This document shows, in pieces, positions 1 through 12,399 of a DNA stretch of 64,000 nucleotides. The notes beneath the pieces are model-generated. The model was not told the DNA's origin. It searched no databases and saw only the letters and a program-made list of their open reading frames with translations. Position numbers and translations under genes: made by a program. How positions within the stretch are numbered: the stretch's first letter is position 1; each line of letters opens with the position of its first letter. This DNA comes from Chondrosia reniformis (taxonomy: Eukaryota; Porifera; Demospongiae; Chondrillida; Chondrillidae), in the NCBI GenBank assembly GCA_947172415.1, contig OX359189.1, forward strand, positions 5,966,501-6,030,500, in the 5' to 3' direction.

Positions 1-527
1 AAGACACAGCTTTTGGTTTAGCTTTCTGTTAGACATTTCAGCCCCAAAATACTCTTCACTTTAGCTACTGCCATTGACAGTCACTAACTATGTCTTTGGG
101 AGCTCAAAAGATTGAAAGATGAACATTCAAAGATTATTTCAAAATAGTTAGAAGAACCCTCTATCATGTCATGCAACTGCATGTTACACAGTTTATATAC
201 GTAGGTCATAGTCACATGTGTATACACAACAAGAGAGGAGTAATAGACATGTATATAAATGTATTATGTAAGTAGTTTTGTAAGATGTACTAGCAGTAAC
301 AGTTACTACGTATGTACTTACAATCACTTAAGTGTTAATAAATAACATTACAACACATCTTACAAGGTATAAGAGTTGATACTAAACTTTGTTACTAGAA
401 TGTATAGGCATACATTTACAACTGACTGATGCAGTCTTACATACAGTAATGAAGCTAACAGAGGGAGCACTTAACAGAATTAGTAGTGAGACAATATAAC
501 ATTAAAAGAGTTATATATGTAGAACTT

Positions 528-948
528 TCACTCAAAACCAGCAACACACACATGCACTTTTGAAAAGCTTGCAACAAGTATAATTCGAAAATATCTAGCA
601 TCAACTGCATACATACTTTTGAGTTCTTCTTTGAATGCTTTCCAGAAAGACTCCTCCAAGGCAGTTCTTTCAGCAGAAACTTCACTATGCCCTTGTTTAC
701 TTATACCAGCCTTCCGCTTCTCATCTCTGGCCCTTAAACGCTCCTCCATCTTCTTCCTTCTTTCCTCCTAGCAAATAATACATGGCTCAAATCAACTCTT
801 AAAGAATACAAGACGAAAATCCACACAAGTTATTTTTGCCAATTCAAATGGGAAATGAAAAGCTAACATCTCCACTACTGCTGCGTAAGCAAGCTTCTTT
901 CTAAGTGAGTGAGGTAGTGCTACATACAAAGCTAACACATCTTACCAT
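528..948 (-). CDS. Small unrecognised gene, head-to-head with U2AF1
   Basis: Not recognised. The model has a start ATG at 946-948 immediately before a GTAAGA donor, then an exon from 767 (after a TAG acceptor) with a highly charged start, MEERRKMEERLRARDEKRKA, followed by a stretch around ALEESFWKAFKEELK that looks helical. The exon may end at a strong GTATGT donor at 616-611, or read through to the stop near 528. About 80 residues if it reads through. The first exon lies only about 80 bp from the U2AF1 start codon on the other strand, which suggests a shared bidirectional promoter. The continuous frame over the splice and the nearby promoter support a real gene; no homologue was recognised. 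Confidence 0.4.
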
Positions 949-1028
949 TTCTGCAACTATATGGTTCCAAAAGAGGATATTCCTTCATTAAACTTTATTG
1001 GGCGGAGACCCGTGAACGTTTCGCTAAA

Positions 1029-3833
1029 ATGGCTGACTACCTTGCTTCAATCTTTGGAACAGAAAAGGACAAGTTAGTGAATTTCCACTTTGTTGGTTGT
1101 GTTTCTTGTATCGATACTTAGCAATATCCTACCTGCTACTTCTCTTTGTGTTGTCTTCCAACCTACTTACTCCTTTGCAGAGTAAACTGTTCCTTTTACT
1201 TCAAGATTGGTGCTTGTCGTCATGGGGATCGCTGCTCCAGACTTCACAATAAACCAACATTTAGTCAGGTATTTTCGCTTAAGTTCTCTTTACTTTGGTT
1301 CATGTGTTTGCTGAAATGAGATTAATTTTATTTTTTCAGTCACCTAGCTGTGACATTACCTCTCACTGCTAAATATGTATGCTCAATGCTGTGTAGACCA
1401 TATTGATGCAAAATATGTATCAGAATCCAAACAACGCCTCCAGGAACACTGACGGTCCAAGTAAGTCTAGAACACCTAACTGTGGGTCAACTAACTGTGG
1501 CTCAATTCAAATTAGTTTACAGGTTGGCGTACTTAAGTGAATATCATTAAAAGAGAATATGTGTGTGTCTGGTTAGTATTTAGGACTCTTTGTTTTTGTC
1601 TGCTCATAAACTAGAAATTCTCACTGACGAACAAGAACAATCCCATTTTGATAACTTCTTTGAAGATGTATTTATTGAACTCGAGGATAAGGTAGGTATA
1701 GTTTTGAATGTCTGCAAAGAATATGTTAATATGTGTAAAATGAATATGCATTTGCGTATATTGTAGTATGGCTATGTGGAAGAAATGAATGTTTGTGATA
1801 ACATGGGTGACCATCTTCTTGGGAACGTTTATGTAAAGGTATTTTAATTGGCTTTCTAGTGTTCCTAATGTTTTGCTGTATAATTTGTACACCTGCAGTT
1901 ATAACTATTTTTGTGTCTTTACCCATACTTTAGTTCAAAACTGAAGAAGTTGCTGAGAAGGCTGTTATGGACTTGAACAATCGATGGTATAATGGTGAGT
2001 ATTTAATACATTCTTGTACAGGAGTTGTACAATGTCTAGTTTCCTTTATATAGTCTCGCCTGCTTTAAGACAGTTACAAAACCTGTACCATATGGCCTAG
2101 TCATCTATGGAGTCTAGTTATTAACAGTCCATTAAATCCCATTGAGGAAATTTGAGTCAAATAGTCAATTAGAGCAGTGTAGCTAATGCTCAACAAATTG
2201 ACCCATCCCACATTACCTTAAGCACCTCAAGTATTCTCTATCTTTTCAATATTATATGTACCAGGTCAGCCTATCCATTCAGAGCTGTCTCCAGTGACAG
2301 ACTTCAGGGAAGCCTGCTGCAGGCAATATGAAATGGGGTGAGTAGCTGCACTTACATTCATCCCCTGTATGGAGGTTATATAGTTTATTGTTATCATGCC
2401 TTAATTCTTTTTATGTAGGGAATGCACTCGAGGAGGATTTTGTAATTTCATGCATTTAAAACCAATATCACGAGACCTGAAGTGAGAATACCCTTTTGTC
2501 CTCCTGTGTACCATGTTAGACACACGTACGGTGCTGAAAGTACTAGTTGGTCATTGACCCATTTTTGAGCAAAATTTTGTAGGTGTGGAATTTTGAGATT
2601 ACAATTGGCCACTTTATCTGCCAACAAAATTGCATTTATTCTGGCTAAGGGTGGAGTTTGTAGAACAAAAGAGATCCTTTCATTGCACTGAGGGAAAACT
2701 TGCACAGATACAAATTATTGCCTACAAAATGTTTAAGAAGTAATGCACAAATTGTGCATGAACATCAGAGGGTAACACTATCTTAATGGTCCATGGATTG
2801 TCAGGCCAATTATAGTTATAAGTCTTCAACCAAATTCATAACTGTGTCTTTGCAAACCTAATAGTATTCATTTTAATTTAGCACTGATCTGTATTATTAT
2901 TGTCATGTTTGAGGTAACAAAGTGGTACCAAAGGGTGTGTTTATATCTCCTGATAAGTCATTAACGAAGCATTACTTAGACAGTTTAGAAATTCCAGTGG
3001 TATAAGCCATATGGATACTGTAGCTGGAAATATTTAAATAATAATATTTGGATAGACAACTATAAAGTAGGAGATCGTATTCCATGAACATGTAACCAGT
3101 TTCTTTAGTGTTACTGTCTGGATGGGTTTTCTGTTAGACTAACTGTATATTAAGTCTCTTGAATATATCTTCTTCTGTCTGACAGACACTTCTTGTATGA
3201 CAGCCGTGGAGGAGGTAGAAAGAAGGGAAGGTACGTACATATGCATACATGAAAGATTGGATATTATGTATTGGTAGGATATTTTGATCAGTGGAGTTAT
3301 AATGTGTGTCTTGGATGTACAAGTACACAGTAATGTATATGCATATACCCTTTAAATAGGCCTCAGTAGTGTGTACCCTTTAAATAGGCCTCAGTAGTGT
3401 GTACCCTTTAAATAGGCCTCAGTAGTATGTACCCTTTAAATAGGCCTCAGTAGTATGTACCCTTTAAATAGGCCTCAGTAGTATGTACCCTTTAAATAGG
3501 CCTCAGTAGTATGTACCCTTTAAATAGGCCTCAGTAGTATGTACCCTTTAAATAGCATTTTAGGGCTCTCTTTCAGTGTACTTTTGAATAGCTACAGGCT
3601 AAAGACTTGTCTTTGTAATGTTATCCTTGTATATTCCATGGCCTGTAAGATTTGAATGATGCTGTGTATATTAAATACATGTTTTAGTGTGTACAATGAG
3701 TATGGTCCTTTTATGATTGATCATTCTTATATACATAAGTACAATATGAGCATGCGTTTGTACATGTACTGTGCCTAGGTCAAGGTCTCGCTCTAGGTCG
3801 AGATCACGGTCACCAAGACGTGGAAGACGTTAG
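1029..3833 (+). CDS. U2AF1: U2 snRNP auxiliary factor 35 kDa subunit (U2AF1)
   Basis: Small subunit of U2AF, which recognises the AG of 3' splice sites in the nucleus. Ten exons: 1029-1072, 1181-1268, 1397-1460, 1615-1691, 1767-1838, 1934-1994, 2265-2337, 2419-2481, 3186-3230, 3779-3833. All junctions are GT-AG and phases agree, giving 213 aa. The protein starts [15 protein letters not shown], then the first CCCH zinc finger ([20 protein letters not shown]), the U2AF-homology motif ([13 protein letters not shown] ... [13 protein letters not shown]) and the second CCCH finger ([19 protein letters not shown]). The C-terminal RS tail is short (about 18 residues of RS repeats ending PRRGRR) and lacks the glycine run of the human protein. 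AATAAA at 4086-4091 is a likely polyadenylation signal. Intron 9 carries a minisatellite. Confidence 0.97.
3345..3556 (+). repeat. 28-bp minisatellite in U2AF1 intron 9
   Basis: Seven near-identical 28-bp units plus a partial eighth (core CCCTTTAAATAGGCCTCAG), with starts at 3345, 3373, 3401 and so on to 3541. The units differ only at one position (GTGT or ATGT), so the expansion is recent. It lies inside the last, 548-bp intron of U2AF1. Confidence 0.95.
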
Positions 3834-4373
3834 CCATTCTTAGAGACTTACTAGTCACATGGTTTACAGGATATGTTTTGCTTACATGCTTTTGTGAAAA
3901 TTCATTAGTTAAATTGCACATGGTGATATTTTGAGCTACAATGCAATATTGTTATCATTATTGGACTTGCATGGTTTATGGTGTATAGACATGAAGCTGA
4001 AAATGTTATATACTTGTAAAGCAAGGACTCACAGCTTGACTGGTCCATGAGAATTTAGCTTTTTTATCTTTCAATAGTAAAACTAAATAAATTGGTTGGT
4101 ATAATTTACACTCTTCAGTTTTCCATAAATTGAACTGGAATGGTTTATATGCCATCTCTATCAACATTGTTTACACTTCTGTGCATGTGAATTATATATT
4201 TACACTTCTGTGCATGTGAATTATTTACACTGCACAAGCATACATTTGATTGATTTGTTGTTACCCAAACCACAACTATCACAACTAACAGAGGTATGAG
4301 ACATAATAAATATTAATTTCCTCAAAATTTAATAAGTTAGAAATTAATGAAATTTATGTGGAATGAAGTTGGA

Positions 4374-5216
4374 TTAATATAGAGGATTAAGCTTTGCAAG
4401 TCGCATTTCCTCATAGAGTGGACTGCACTCATCAATATAGCTAACAGTTTTCTTTGGTAGATTGTCCAGGGGTACTGGCTCCTGATCTGCTAAGTTTATT
4501 TTTTTAAAACCGGAAGATTCTATAAGATTGGTATGCCATTGTATTTTATTAACATCGGTCCATATTCCCATTTCCAATTCTGTGGATGGTTTCCACTTTG
4601 TCATGGTAGCTTCATACTTAATTCCGACTGCCTGACAGTAACTCTTCATTGTTTCCTCTGGATGAGTCTGCAAGTCAATTGCATCAACAACAATCGGACA
4701 TTTTTTCATCTTCTCCCTTATCGTGCAGTACAGGTCGTACTGTGCCACATAGCCAAATTCCTCCATCCAGCTTTTCTTCATTTCAAATTGGTCTCCCAAT
4801 GCCTTATGATACGAGTAGACAGCTCTTTTTGGATCTCGAATGAGGAATGTGTGCTGAAAATCATTAAACTCTGGAGATGTCAGTACCTCGCTCCTAATCG
4901 GATCCACAAAATAATAAGGAAAATCCTTGATAAATAATAAGTCTAGGTCTGAGCGGTCTTGCAAAAGACTTTCTTTAAGGCTGTCGTAAGTTGGAATAGT
5001 AGTTAAGGGAGTGGGTAAAAATCCGGTTTCAAATGCGCTTCCCCATAACCCATTTGTATCTCTATCTTCCTTTCTTCCGAATGTGCGAACGATTGCAAAT
5101 GGTTCAAATAAGCATTTTGAATTTTTCAAAGTTGATATCGATCTATAAAAGGCAGATGATAGACTTCTTGGAACACACCACAAAAATATTCTCTTCGTCG
5201 ACATGTTTTTTCTCAC
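4374..5216 (-). CDS. Sulfotransferase-family-like protein, single exon
   Basis: 280-aa intronless frame resembling the P-loop sulfotransferase-like proteins often annotated as branched-chain aminotransferase-like. Near the N-terminus KRIFLWCVPRSLSSAF fits the 5'-phosphosulfate-binding loop (P-R-S followed by small residues). Around residues 125-140 FLIRDPKRAVYSYHKAL fits the 3'-phosphate-binding motif (R-D-P then Y-S-x-x-K). PAPS-dependent sulfation is the family's usual chemistry; the substrate here is unknown and activity is inferred. No signal peptide or membrane segment is visible, so it is probably cytosolic. Two candidate starts, Met1 and Met5, lie close together. It converges tail-to-tail with U2AF1. 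Confidence 0.75.
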   Translation of the reverse strand: MRKNMSTKRIFLWCVPRSLSSAFYRSISTLKNSKCLFEPFAIVRTFGRKEDRDTNGLWGSAFETGFLPTPLTTIPTYDSLKESLLQDRSDLDLLFIKDFPYYFVDPIRSEVLTSPEFNDFQHTFLIRDPKRAVYSYHKALGDQFEMKKSWMEEFGYVAQYDLYCTIREKMKKCPIVVDAIDLQTHPEETMKSYCQAVGIKYEATMTKWKPSTELEMGIWTDVNKIQWHTNLIESSGFKKINLADQEPVPLDNLPKKTVSYIDECSPLYEEMRLAKLNPLY

Positions 5217-5394
5217 AATAGCCTTTTTTAGGATATCAGGTTCCTAACCCACAACCCTTTAGTGACAACAAAGTGAAATGGAACTAGCTAAGCTGTTAAG
5301 AGTAACAACAGCCCCTTATCAACAAATGGGAGAACCGCCTTATTGTGACCTAGAGCTACAGTCATATATTATGTAGCTATGTATGTGAGTATGT

Positions 5395-5735
5395 TACAAC
5401 CCGTTTCGTATAACTTCTGACCGGTTTCGAAACGGGTCGGACCGGGCATCGAACCATCAGACCACTTACCGCATGCAAGCGCCACTATCTATAAATAGAC
5501 GTTTTAGTCGCCACTTTGCAGTCGATGCAAGCAACACAAAGCTAATATAGGTGCAACTAACCTTGATCATCCGGGAAATTAAGAATGGAAAAACAAAAAA
5601 TCGTCAGAGAAATTTCCAATAGACAGCAAGAGTTGGGAAACGAGTCTTGTTCCGCTTTTTAGTAACGCCTTTATAGAGTTGTGAAACGGGTCGACCGGCT
5701 TCGAAAACGGGTTAGGTTGGGAAACGAGTCGTACA
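5395..5735. repeat. Possible non-autonomous element with inverted, GAAACGGG-rich ends
   Basis: The left end has ACCCGTTTCG and GGTTTCGAAACGGGTCGG; the right end carries the same motifs inverted (GAAACGGGTCGACCGGC, AACGGGTTAGG, GGGAAACGAGTCG). On the minus strand, 5455-5445 reads GGTTCGATGCC, a close match to a tRNA B box, preceded by a tRNA-like stretch (GCGCTTGCATGCGG). No convincing A box was found. It could be a tRNA-derived SINE or a MITE. Confidence 0.4.
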
Positions 5736-6580
5736 TATGCACAGTATATCCTTTGAAATCTAACATACCACAAACTTGTCCACTTTCATCCCTCCATTTG
5801 TTAAACATAACTTGACACTAGAAACTGCATATTTAGATAGTGTACATTTACTCAGTATGAGAATAAAGTCTTATTGAGCATGAATTTACTAATTCTGAAC
5901 CCGGAGGTCTTCATCAGCAATATTTGAGGAATGGGAATACAAGCCAGTTTAAATAGGAAAGGGTGTGACATTTGGTGATGTTAAAAGGTGCGTCGAATAT
6001 TTATTCTCATAATGATCATAACAAGCACTCCTTATATTCCTCAGTAAAACAGAACATTTTTGGGGTGCAGATGCAGTCTGGTGTATAGGCCTGAATGCAC
6101 TTGATGGGAATCAATGTCACTCAGAAGAGACGATTTGGTTATACACATGTTTTATATCCTTGCTGTGATTCATCATCTTGGACTTTAGCTAAATTCTTAT
6201 GGATCAGTCTAACTGTGAGTCCTTCATACATAAACCAAGCCCGATGATGACAACAATATTGCATTGCGGTTCAAAGTCATTACTACATAATATGTAATAA
6301 GGATGGGGACAAAGATTACTTCGAGATAGGCAGAGGATATAGCAAGCGTCCGACAACACCGCAATGAACAGCAATACGATTCAATCAAGGTACAGCTACA
6401 AGAACTCAAAAGGATTAACTAACACGAGGACACTAAAACACGTTACTTCCGCTCATATATAATTGAGTTCACAGGTAAGTGAGAACACATACACTAATCT
6501 GACAGTCAGGGGGCATACTACAATATATACTTAACAAAGTATGTAATATTCCACGTATGTATATTCGACACACAGCATGT
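5736..6580. other. Intergenic, no gene seen
   Basis: AT-rich sequence between the sulfotransferase and receptor genes, without a supported exon. The only structured piece is 5917-5891 on the minus strand, which reads CTGATGAAGACCTCCGGGTT then CAGAA. This resembles a decayed copy of the hammerhead-like motif at 35518. Confidence 0.5.
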
Positions 6581-9500
6581 TTAAATATACAATGTATCAT
6601 TCTTGGAGACAGCTTCTCCACTTTGTCCTTGTTGTTGTTCTTCCTGCTCACTTGCAGACTGCTCATTTGCAATAGGTTTATTGATTCCAACTGGAATTTC
6701 ATAGGGTTGAGGTGATTGTGCCATTTCATTCTCAAGCTCGTACACCTCATAAAATACATCCTGATCCTTAGCTTCCTTATCAGCACACATTACTACAAGC
6801 ACACAGGAGTAGCGTCCTTATTAGCACACATTACTACAAGCACACAGGAGTAGCGTCCTTATTAGCACACATTACTACAAGCACACAGGAGTAGCGTCCT
6901 TATTAGCACACTTTACTACAAGCACACAGGAGTAGCTGCATATATGTACAGTTAAACTAAATTATACTTCTGACTTCACTGTATAAATTTGAGAAACCAA
7001 TGATGTACACTTTCTGACAATGATATTATACATTATGAATTATTAATGTTTGAGTATTAATGTTAGAGAAGTTTACAATTATAGCAGTCTCAGAGGATAA
7101 CTGGTAAGTTGTTGATTGAGTAGGAGCTAGGGTATTACCCTAGACAGATTTACATACATATATAGCACTGGCTGTTGTGTGAAACATATACATTCTTCCT
7201 GTCTCAAATGACTAACCATTTCTGCAACATTGCCTTCTGTAGCAAATGATAACTCCAAGTAAGCACAATGCAGTAATTAGAACACCAAGGAAGAATCCTC
7301 CTAAAGCTCCGCCCACTGATATGCCTACTAGATTATCAGATAAAGGAGTCACACCTGTACCTTAGATGAAAGGGAGGTAGACAGTGAGATGGTGTATTTC
7401 TACAATTGCAAATATTAGAATTCAACAATTTATCTACCGCAGTATAGATCTAGAAGGATCTTGACAACTCACTTGCAGGCTCTAGAAGAGTGACTGTGGT
7501 AATAGGGTCACTACTTCCAACACTATTTATAGCAATTACTGTGATGTTGTAGTACTGGTCATCAACAATGGTATATTGAAATGGAACTAGGTCATTTAGT
7601 GTTATAACAATCTCTTGATCGATTATGGGGGAATTGTGTCCAGTTGTCTTTATAATTTTAACCTAGATGCATAATCAAAAAGTGCAAAGCTGAAGAAATT
7701 TAAGACTTACTAATTACTGATCCTTACCTCATACTTATTAATGTTTCTCCCTCCAGTAGTAAGTAGTTCAACAACCAGGGACACCAGAGAATAGGGTAGT
7801 ACTTCAACTGAAATGCTATCAATGATAGGAACTATTTTAGGAGAATATACAAATAAAGGATCACTAATCAACTACAGGATACAAATGTGATTCTTGAGCA
7901 TTGTAGTTACCTGAATCTGGAGTGATAAAATTGCTTCCTACAAAAGAACCACTGCCAGCCTCATTCTCAGCTGCAACTGTTACACTATACATTGTGCTGT
8001 GCCACACTCCATTACTCATAGTTAGTGTCAATTCAGTTAATAATGTATTGAAGATCATATCGTAAGTACTATTAGTGACTCTTATGGAGTAGGAGAGAGG
8101 CTGAACTGTGCCACCTCTGTCTGATGGTGGATTCCATGTGATTGCTACACTGAATGGACCATTTAATCTTACTTCTAGATCTTGAGGTGCAAAAGGAGTA
8201 GCTGTGGAAAGTGGGTTTATGTAATTCCATAATGTAAGCCCGTTTACGCATACATTACAGATATACTGAAGACTACTATACATAATTGCATCATACCACA
8301 GCATGCAGGCAATATACATATATATCTGATGACTAACCCAACACATTCAAAAAGGTCGCTATGGTTACAGTTCCAGCAGCGTTAGTGACAATACAAGTGT
8401 AATTTCCAACATCTGCCGCTCTGCTGAGAGAAGGAATGATAAAGATGGGTCCATTTACTCCCTCAGTAATGGTATCCTCATCTCTCTGAAACACATAGCT
8501 GCTAGGAGGAGGATTAGCACTAGTTGGTGTACAGTTGAACACGAATGCATTCCCCTCTACAACAGTCTCAGTAGAATAAAGGGATGGGAAACCTGCAACA
8601 TCTGGAAGATAAGAGATATGGACATACAGTACCTTTTGGGTTGGTTGTTCAGATTGGATGTTGCAATCGGTAACTCGCAACTACCATTTGAACAAACTAG
8701 AATAATGTCACCATGCATGTGGCAATAACCTTTTACAATTACCGATTGCAATGTCCGGTCTGGACAACCGACCCAAAGAGTACTTTATACCTACACAGTC
8801 AGCTTACATATGCTAACAGAAAAGGACATGACATTCTTATTAACTTACAGTGTACTGCTAAACAGAATGTGACAGTGTCACTCCCAGCCACTGTAGTCAC
8901 CTGAATAGTGTAGTTTCCTGAATCAGTTCTCTTTACTTCACTAATAGTAAAGCTATCCTGATTAATAATAAATCTTTCTCCATTTAAAGGTGTATCTTTT
9001 CCATCCTTCTTAAGGGTCAACTTGGGACTAATTGGGATATTTCTAATTGAGAAATTTAAAATGTAAGTGTTCCCTTCTGTGGCATAATCCATGCTCACTT
9101 CTGATACAATGATAGGAGGAGCTGTTGAGAAAGCAGAACAATACTAACAGTATAGGCTGAAGCCACACCGAGGCAGACATACGCTCGAAGATGTACACTT
9201 ACGTAAAATCACTAAAACTGGAAAAGGCTCGGGTTGCGGGCGAACGGAACCCATTGATACTATTCCACACTTAGCTATAGTTCCATTAGTTTCTACTGAA
9301 AAGTTGTTAAGTCTGAGAATGGAGTTGAATGCTCCTGCAATGATAACCTCGGTCGTCCCTATCTTGCTTCCATTACCTACTAGAGTGTCACCCTCGCCGT
9401 AGTTAAGTGACCAGACCACGTTGACCCTAATTCCACCTTCTCTGCCCTCACATAATACCTCTAGCTCGCCTCCTATTCCAGTAAACACTTCTCCGGTTGG

Positions 9501-9682
9501 AAGGTCAGTGGTTACATTGTATTCTAGCTGGCCTTGCACTACAACAGAGTGGGTAGAGCTCGATAGTTTATGGCTTGATAGATCGACCGCTGTGCATACA
9601 AATAATATGGCAACGTACTAAGCTGCTTACCAGAAGTGTATAATATTAATAGGATAACTTCTGTTAACAAAATCCAAATCAT
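6581..9682 (-). CDS. Ig/FN3 single-pass cell-surface receptor
   Basis: Nine exons (minus order): 9682-9631, 9589-9203, 9121-8849, 8601-8338, 8201-7911, 7831-7728, 7662-7473, 7360-7217, 6792-6581. Splices are GT-AG, almost all phase 1 as usual for Ig/FN3 modules, and give a continuous 638-aa frame. Domains: signal peptide MIWILLTEVILLILYTS; Ig-like 1 (LEVLCEG ... VVWSLNY ... IAKCGI); an Ig-like domain lacking both cysteines (ILNFSI ... DSGNYTIQV); a canonical Ig domain (FVFNC ... DVGNYTCIVTNAAG); FN3-1 (APQDLEVRL ... YSVTVAAENEAGSG); FN3-2 (YYNITVIAINSVGSS); membrane helix GGALGGFFLGVLITALCLLG then CYRRQCC; a tail of about 70 residues with four Tyr (FYEVYELE, PYEIP, TLYI) that could be phosphorylated. 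No kinase domain. Adhesion or recognition is inferred; ligand unknown. Confidence 0.88.
6793..6935. repeat. 41-bp tandem repeat that multiplies the last 3' splice acceptor
   Basis: About 3.5 units of 41 bp (core TTACTACAAGCACACAGGAG on the plus strand) directly upstream, in gene sense, of the last exon of the Ig/FN3 receptor. Each unit contains CTTGTAG followed by TAATGTGTGCT, so the acceptor and the first bases of the exon recur about every 41 bp (acceptor positions near 6793, 6834, 6875, 6916). Confidence 0.9.
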
Positions 9683-9699
9683 CCGTCCTTTGATTGAGG

Positions 9700-10875
9700 G
9701 TAGGTGGATACTACTAGACGGTTAACCACCATTGGACATGCGCCATATTTTCCATATACACTCCGATAAAATAGAGAAATGGACCACATTGTTTATCGCT
9801 TATTTTATAATTATATATTAAAGTGACACAAGCACTAGGCAAGTGTTAACTCTATATGGAAATTGAGTCAATGCAGCTTATATGGCATACGTAAATCTTC
9901 ATGTATCCACTTTTTCTTCAATCTCATTCTTATATCATTTTCCCTATACCATCACATCTTGATTGATATCAAGAATTATATCTATGTTAATATATTATAC
10001 ATGTAACTTGCATTATATGTATACGTATACATGTAATGGATCTAAAGGATACACTGGTACACATAAGTAATGATATATATTATACTATGTACACACACTC
10101 CATTGCAGGGGCAACCAAGGTAAATTACATTCCACAACTGTTGTATATCTATAATAAAAGGCACTTTGGCCTCTTTTTATAGTTATACAATGCGATATAT
10201 CCTCAGTAAACGCTTGCGAAAAGCCTAAGGGCAGAGTGTATAACTATTACATACATATATACATTATCAACCAGGCAATATTGACTCACATGCTTTGTAA
10301 ATTTAAAAGAAACATGAAGTGTGATAAAAGATTACAACTACTGAGTTCATTATATAGGACATCCTGCATCTATATTTAAAATTGAAATCTTTATATTAAA
10401 CATGAGATCTCAAAATGACCCTATTTAAATAATTTTTCATTAAGTGTAAATATCCCTACACCTTTTGTTTTGAAAAACTGTTTCTATGAAATAGAAAACA
10501 ATTAGCTTAGTACGTATATACATATTTTAAATTAGGATTAGGGTTATGAATTATTAATCATTAGTAAAAGAACGTTACAGATACAAGAGTAATTCTGTTA
10601 ACACTTATTATTAAATAGATCAATAGGATTGTCTAACGGGTTCATTGCTTTCAATGGACAGTACAAACTATTGTCATGCAGTTGATAAACGTCTATAGGT
10701 ATATATGTAACATTCTCTTTATAATTTTTTTATTGTTCCTGCCATTTTATGTTGACTACAAGAACAAAGAATAACTATATAATAATAACTGGTATGAGAC
10801 AGTACAAGTATATAAGCAAGCTTAAGTTTAAAGTAAAAATGAGAAAATGACTTTTCTTCCCTGGACTGACACACT
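9700..10875. other. Gene-free AT-rich spacer
   Basis: About 1.2 kb between the receptor gene and the first 7TM gene. Only short AT-rich and TATA-like runs are visible. No coding frame, structured RNA or convincing transposon ends were seen. Confidence 0.5.
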
Positions 10876-11802
10876 CTAGAGTCTTTCTTTACAGATCTTC
10901 AGTTTTAGCATTGAGTAAATTTTATGCCGAACTGGCTTGAAGTAAAATATGATCATAATTGGTGAGGGAAGGAGTGAAATGTATGTTAACATGGCTCGAT
11001 AGTAAAGTATAGCTATTACTCTACCTTCATCTTCAATGTCAATGCCTGTGATTACCTGACTTAATAGATTTAAGGTATTGCCGATAATAAGGAAGAAAGT
11101 GAATTTGATCAAGGATCTTTGAGGACCTCTATCTCCACTGATATTATGCTGCTTCAGGTAATGCAATGTCAGTATTGGAACTGTAATGACAATGATATAA
11201 GAAAGACCTGGACATAGCATAAGACAAATTGCCAAGAATGTGTAAGAACTGGGATTTCTTTGAAGAGAAGAATAGCATGCAATATCTTGAACAAAGGATA
11301 TAGCTATCACATTCTCAAAAATGACTGCTAGACACAATGTAGAAATTAGGAGCCACAGAATAACAGTTATTGCTACTGATATTTTCCAAATTTTAGCCAT
11401 ATTCTTCAACCGCACAAGTAAATAGATGACGATAGCATTTGTAGCCATAAAAGCAAAACGACTTCCTCCTCCAATGATATAGAATGCAACAAATGCTTTG
11501 CACACTCCTATTGATGGTGGCAAGTTAAAGTATCCACAGAAGAGTGTCATTGAACGCATTATTAGACCAGAGGCACCAACTAATACACATCCGACAAGGT
11601 TATTGGAAAGGATAAGACGAACAGATTTGTTGAATATCTCATTTGAGCTCTTTGCCAGAGCTATGAGTACAAGAATATTTAAAAACAAACCAGCTACAAT
11701 GAGAAGAACACTTATCCAGCTTTGAATAATAGATGCTGTTTTGTCAAGTTCTGTTGTGTTTGTACTAGAATCATTTCCAGACATATAATAACTACTGAAC
11801 AT
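10876..11802 (-). CDS. Intronless 7TM receptor, copy 1
   Basis: About 308 aa from the ATG at 11802 (MFSSYYMSGNDSSTNTTELD). The N-terminus has N-glycosylation sites (NDSS, NTT). Seven hydrophobic segments follow: TM1 ISVLLIVAGLFLNILVLIAL, TM2 near RLILSNNLVGCVLVGASGLI, TM3 after the GVCKAF cysteine, TM4 ISVAITVILWLLISTLC, TM5 LSYIIVITVPILTLHYL, TM6 IKFTFFLIIGNTLNLLS, TM7 YISLLPSPIMIIFYF. The TM3 cysteine and the second-loop cysteine (DIACYSS) could form the usual disulfide. The layout fits class A GPCRs, but DRY is replaced by VRLKN and NPxxY by SPIMI, so it is a divergent family. Ligand and coupling unknown. First of five intact paralogues in the window. Confidence 0.8.
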   Translation of the reverse strand: MFSSYYMSGNDSSTNTTELDKTASIIQSWISVLLIVAGLFLNILVLIALAKSSNEIFNKSVRLILSNNLVGCVLVGASGLIMRSMTLFCGYFNLPPSIGVCKAFVAFYIIGGGSRFAFMATNAIVIYLLVRLKNMAKIWKISVAITVILWLLISTLCLAVIFENVIAISFVQDIACYSSLQRNPSSYTFLAICLMLCPGLSYIIVITVPILTLHYLKQHNISGDRGPQRSLIKFTFFLIIGNTLNLLSQVITGIDIEDEGRVIAILYYRAMLTYISLLPSPIMIIFYFKPVRHKIYSMLKLKICKERL

Positions 11803-12399
11803 AGTTACTGTCTTCAACTTCCTATATTTCCAAAGTTGCTTAGAGCTAAAGTAAACAGAGTCAGAATTTGAAAGTGTAATTTATTAACTGAATGTATTGT
11901 GAAAACTATATTTATAGATAATATTGTTTAATATGACCAAATTGAAATTGTATACATTTATTGGTACGTATATATAGAATTTCTATTAACAGTATATGTA
12001 ATATCTTCTTAATTAATATTGCAATCATGTGTGCATATACATTATATTGTCAGATCTGGGTGCATGCCTTGATACTCTATAGTGGCCTCCCAAGTAAAAT
12101 AAGAAATTTAATTCAATTCAAAATCTGAAAATAAATTTGAATCGTAAATACATATACATACATATATATACACAAAAAAAGACTTTCACTTTCAAAATAT
12201 AATTATAATATTATGGCTTTCTAATTCATACTTAAATATTTACGTATATGTACATGATATGTACATGATATAACTATAGAAATATAGAAATAGTCAAGCC
12301 CTTTACAACACCATTAATATTGTTTTACTTCCATTTTGCTTACATTGAATTCATTACAATAATGAATGGCTATTATAAACAGCTGAAGATTATATGAAG

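Noticed and set aside
4533-4937. 134-codon plus-strand frame inside the sulfotransferase-like gene
   Set aside because: Lies antisense to a longer frame with clear family motifs; no features of its own.
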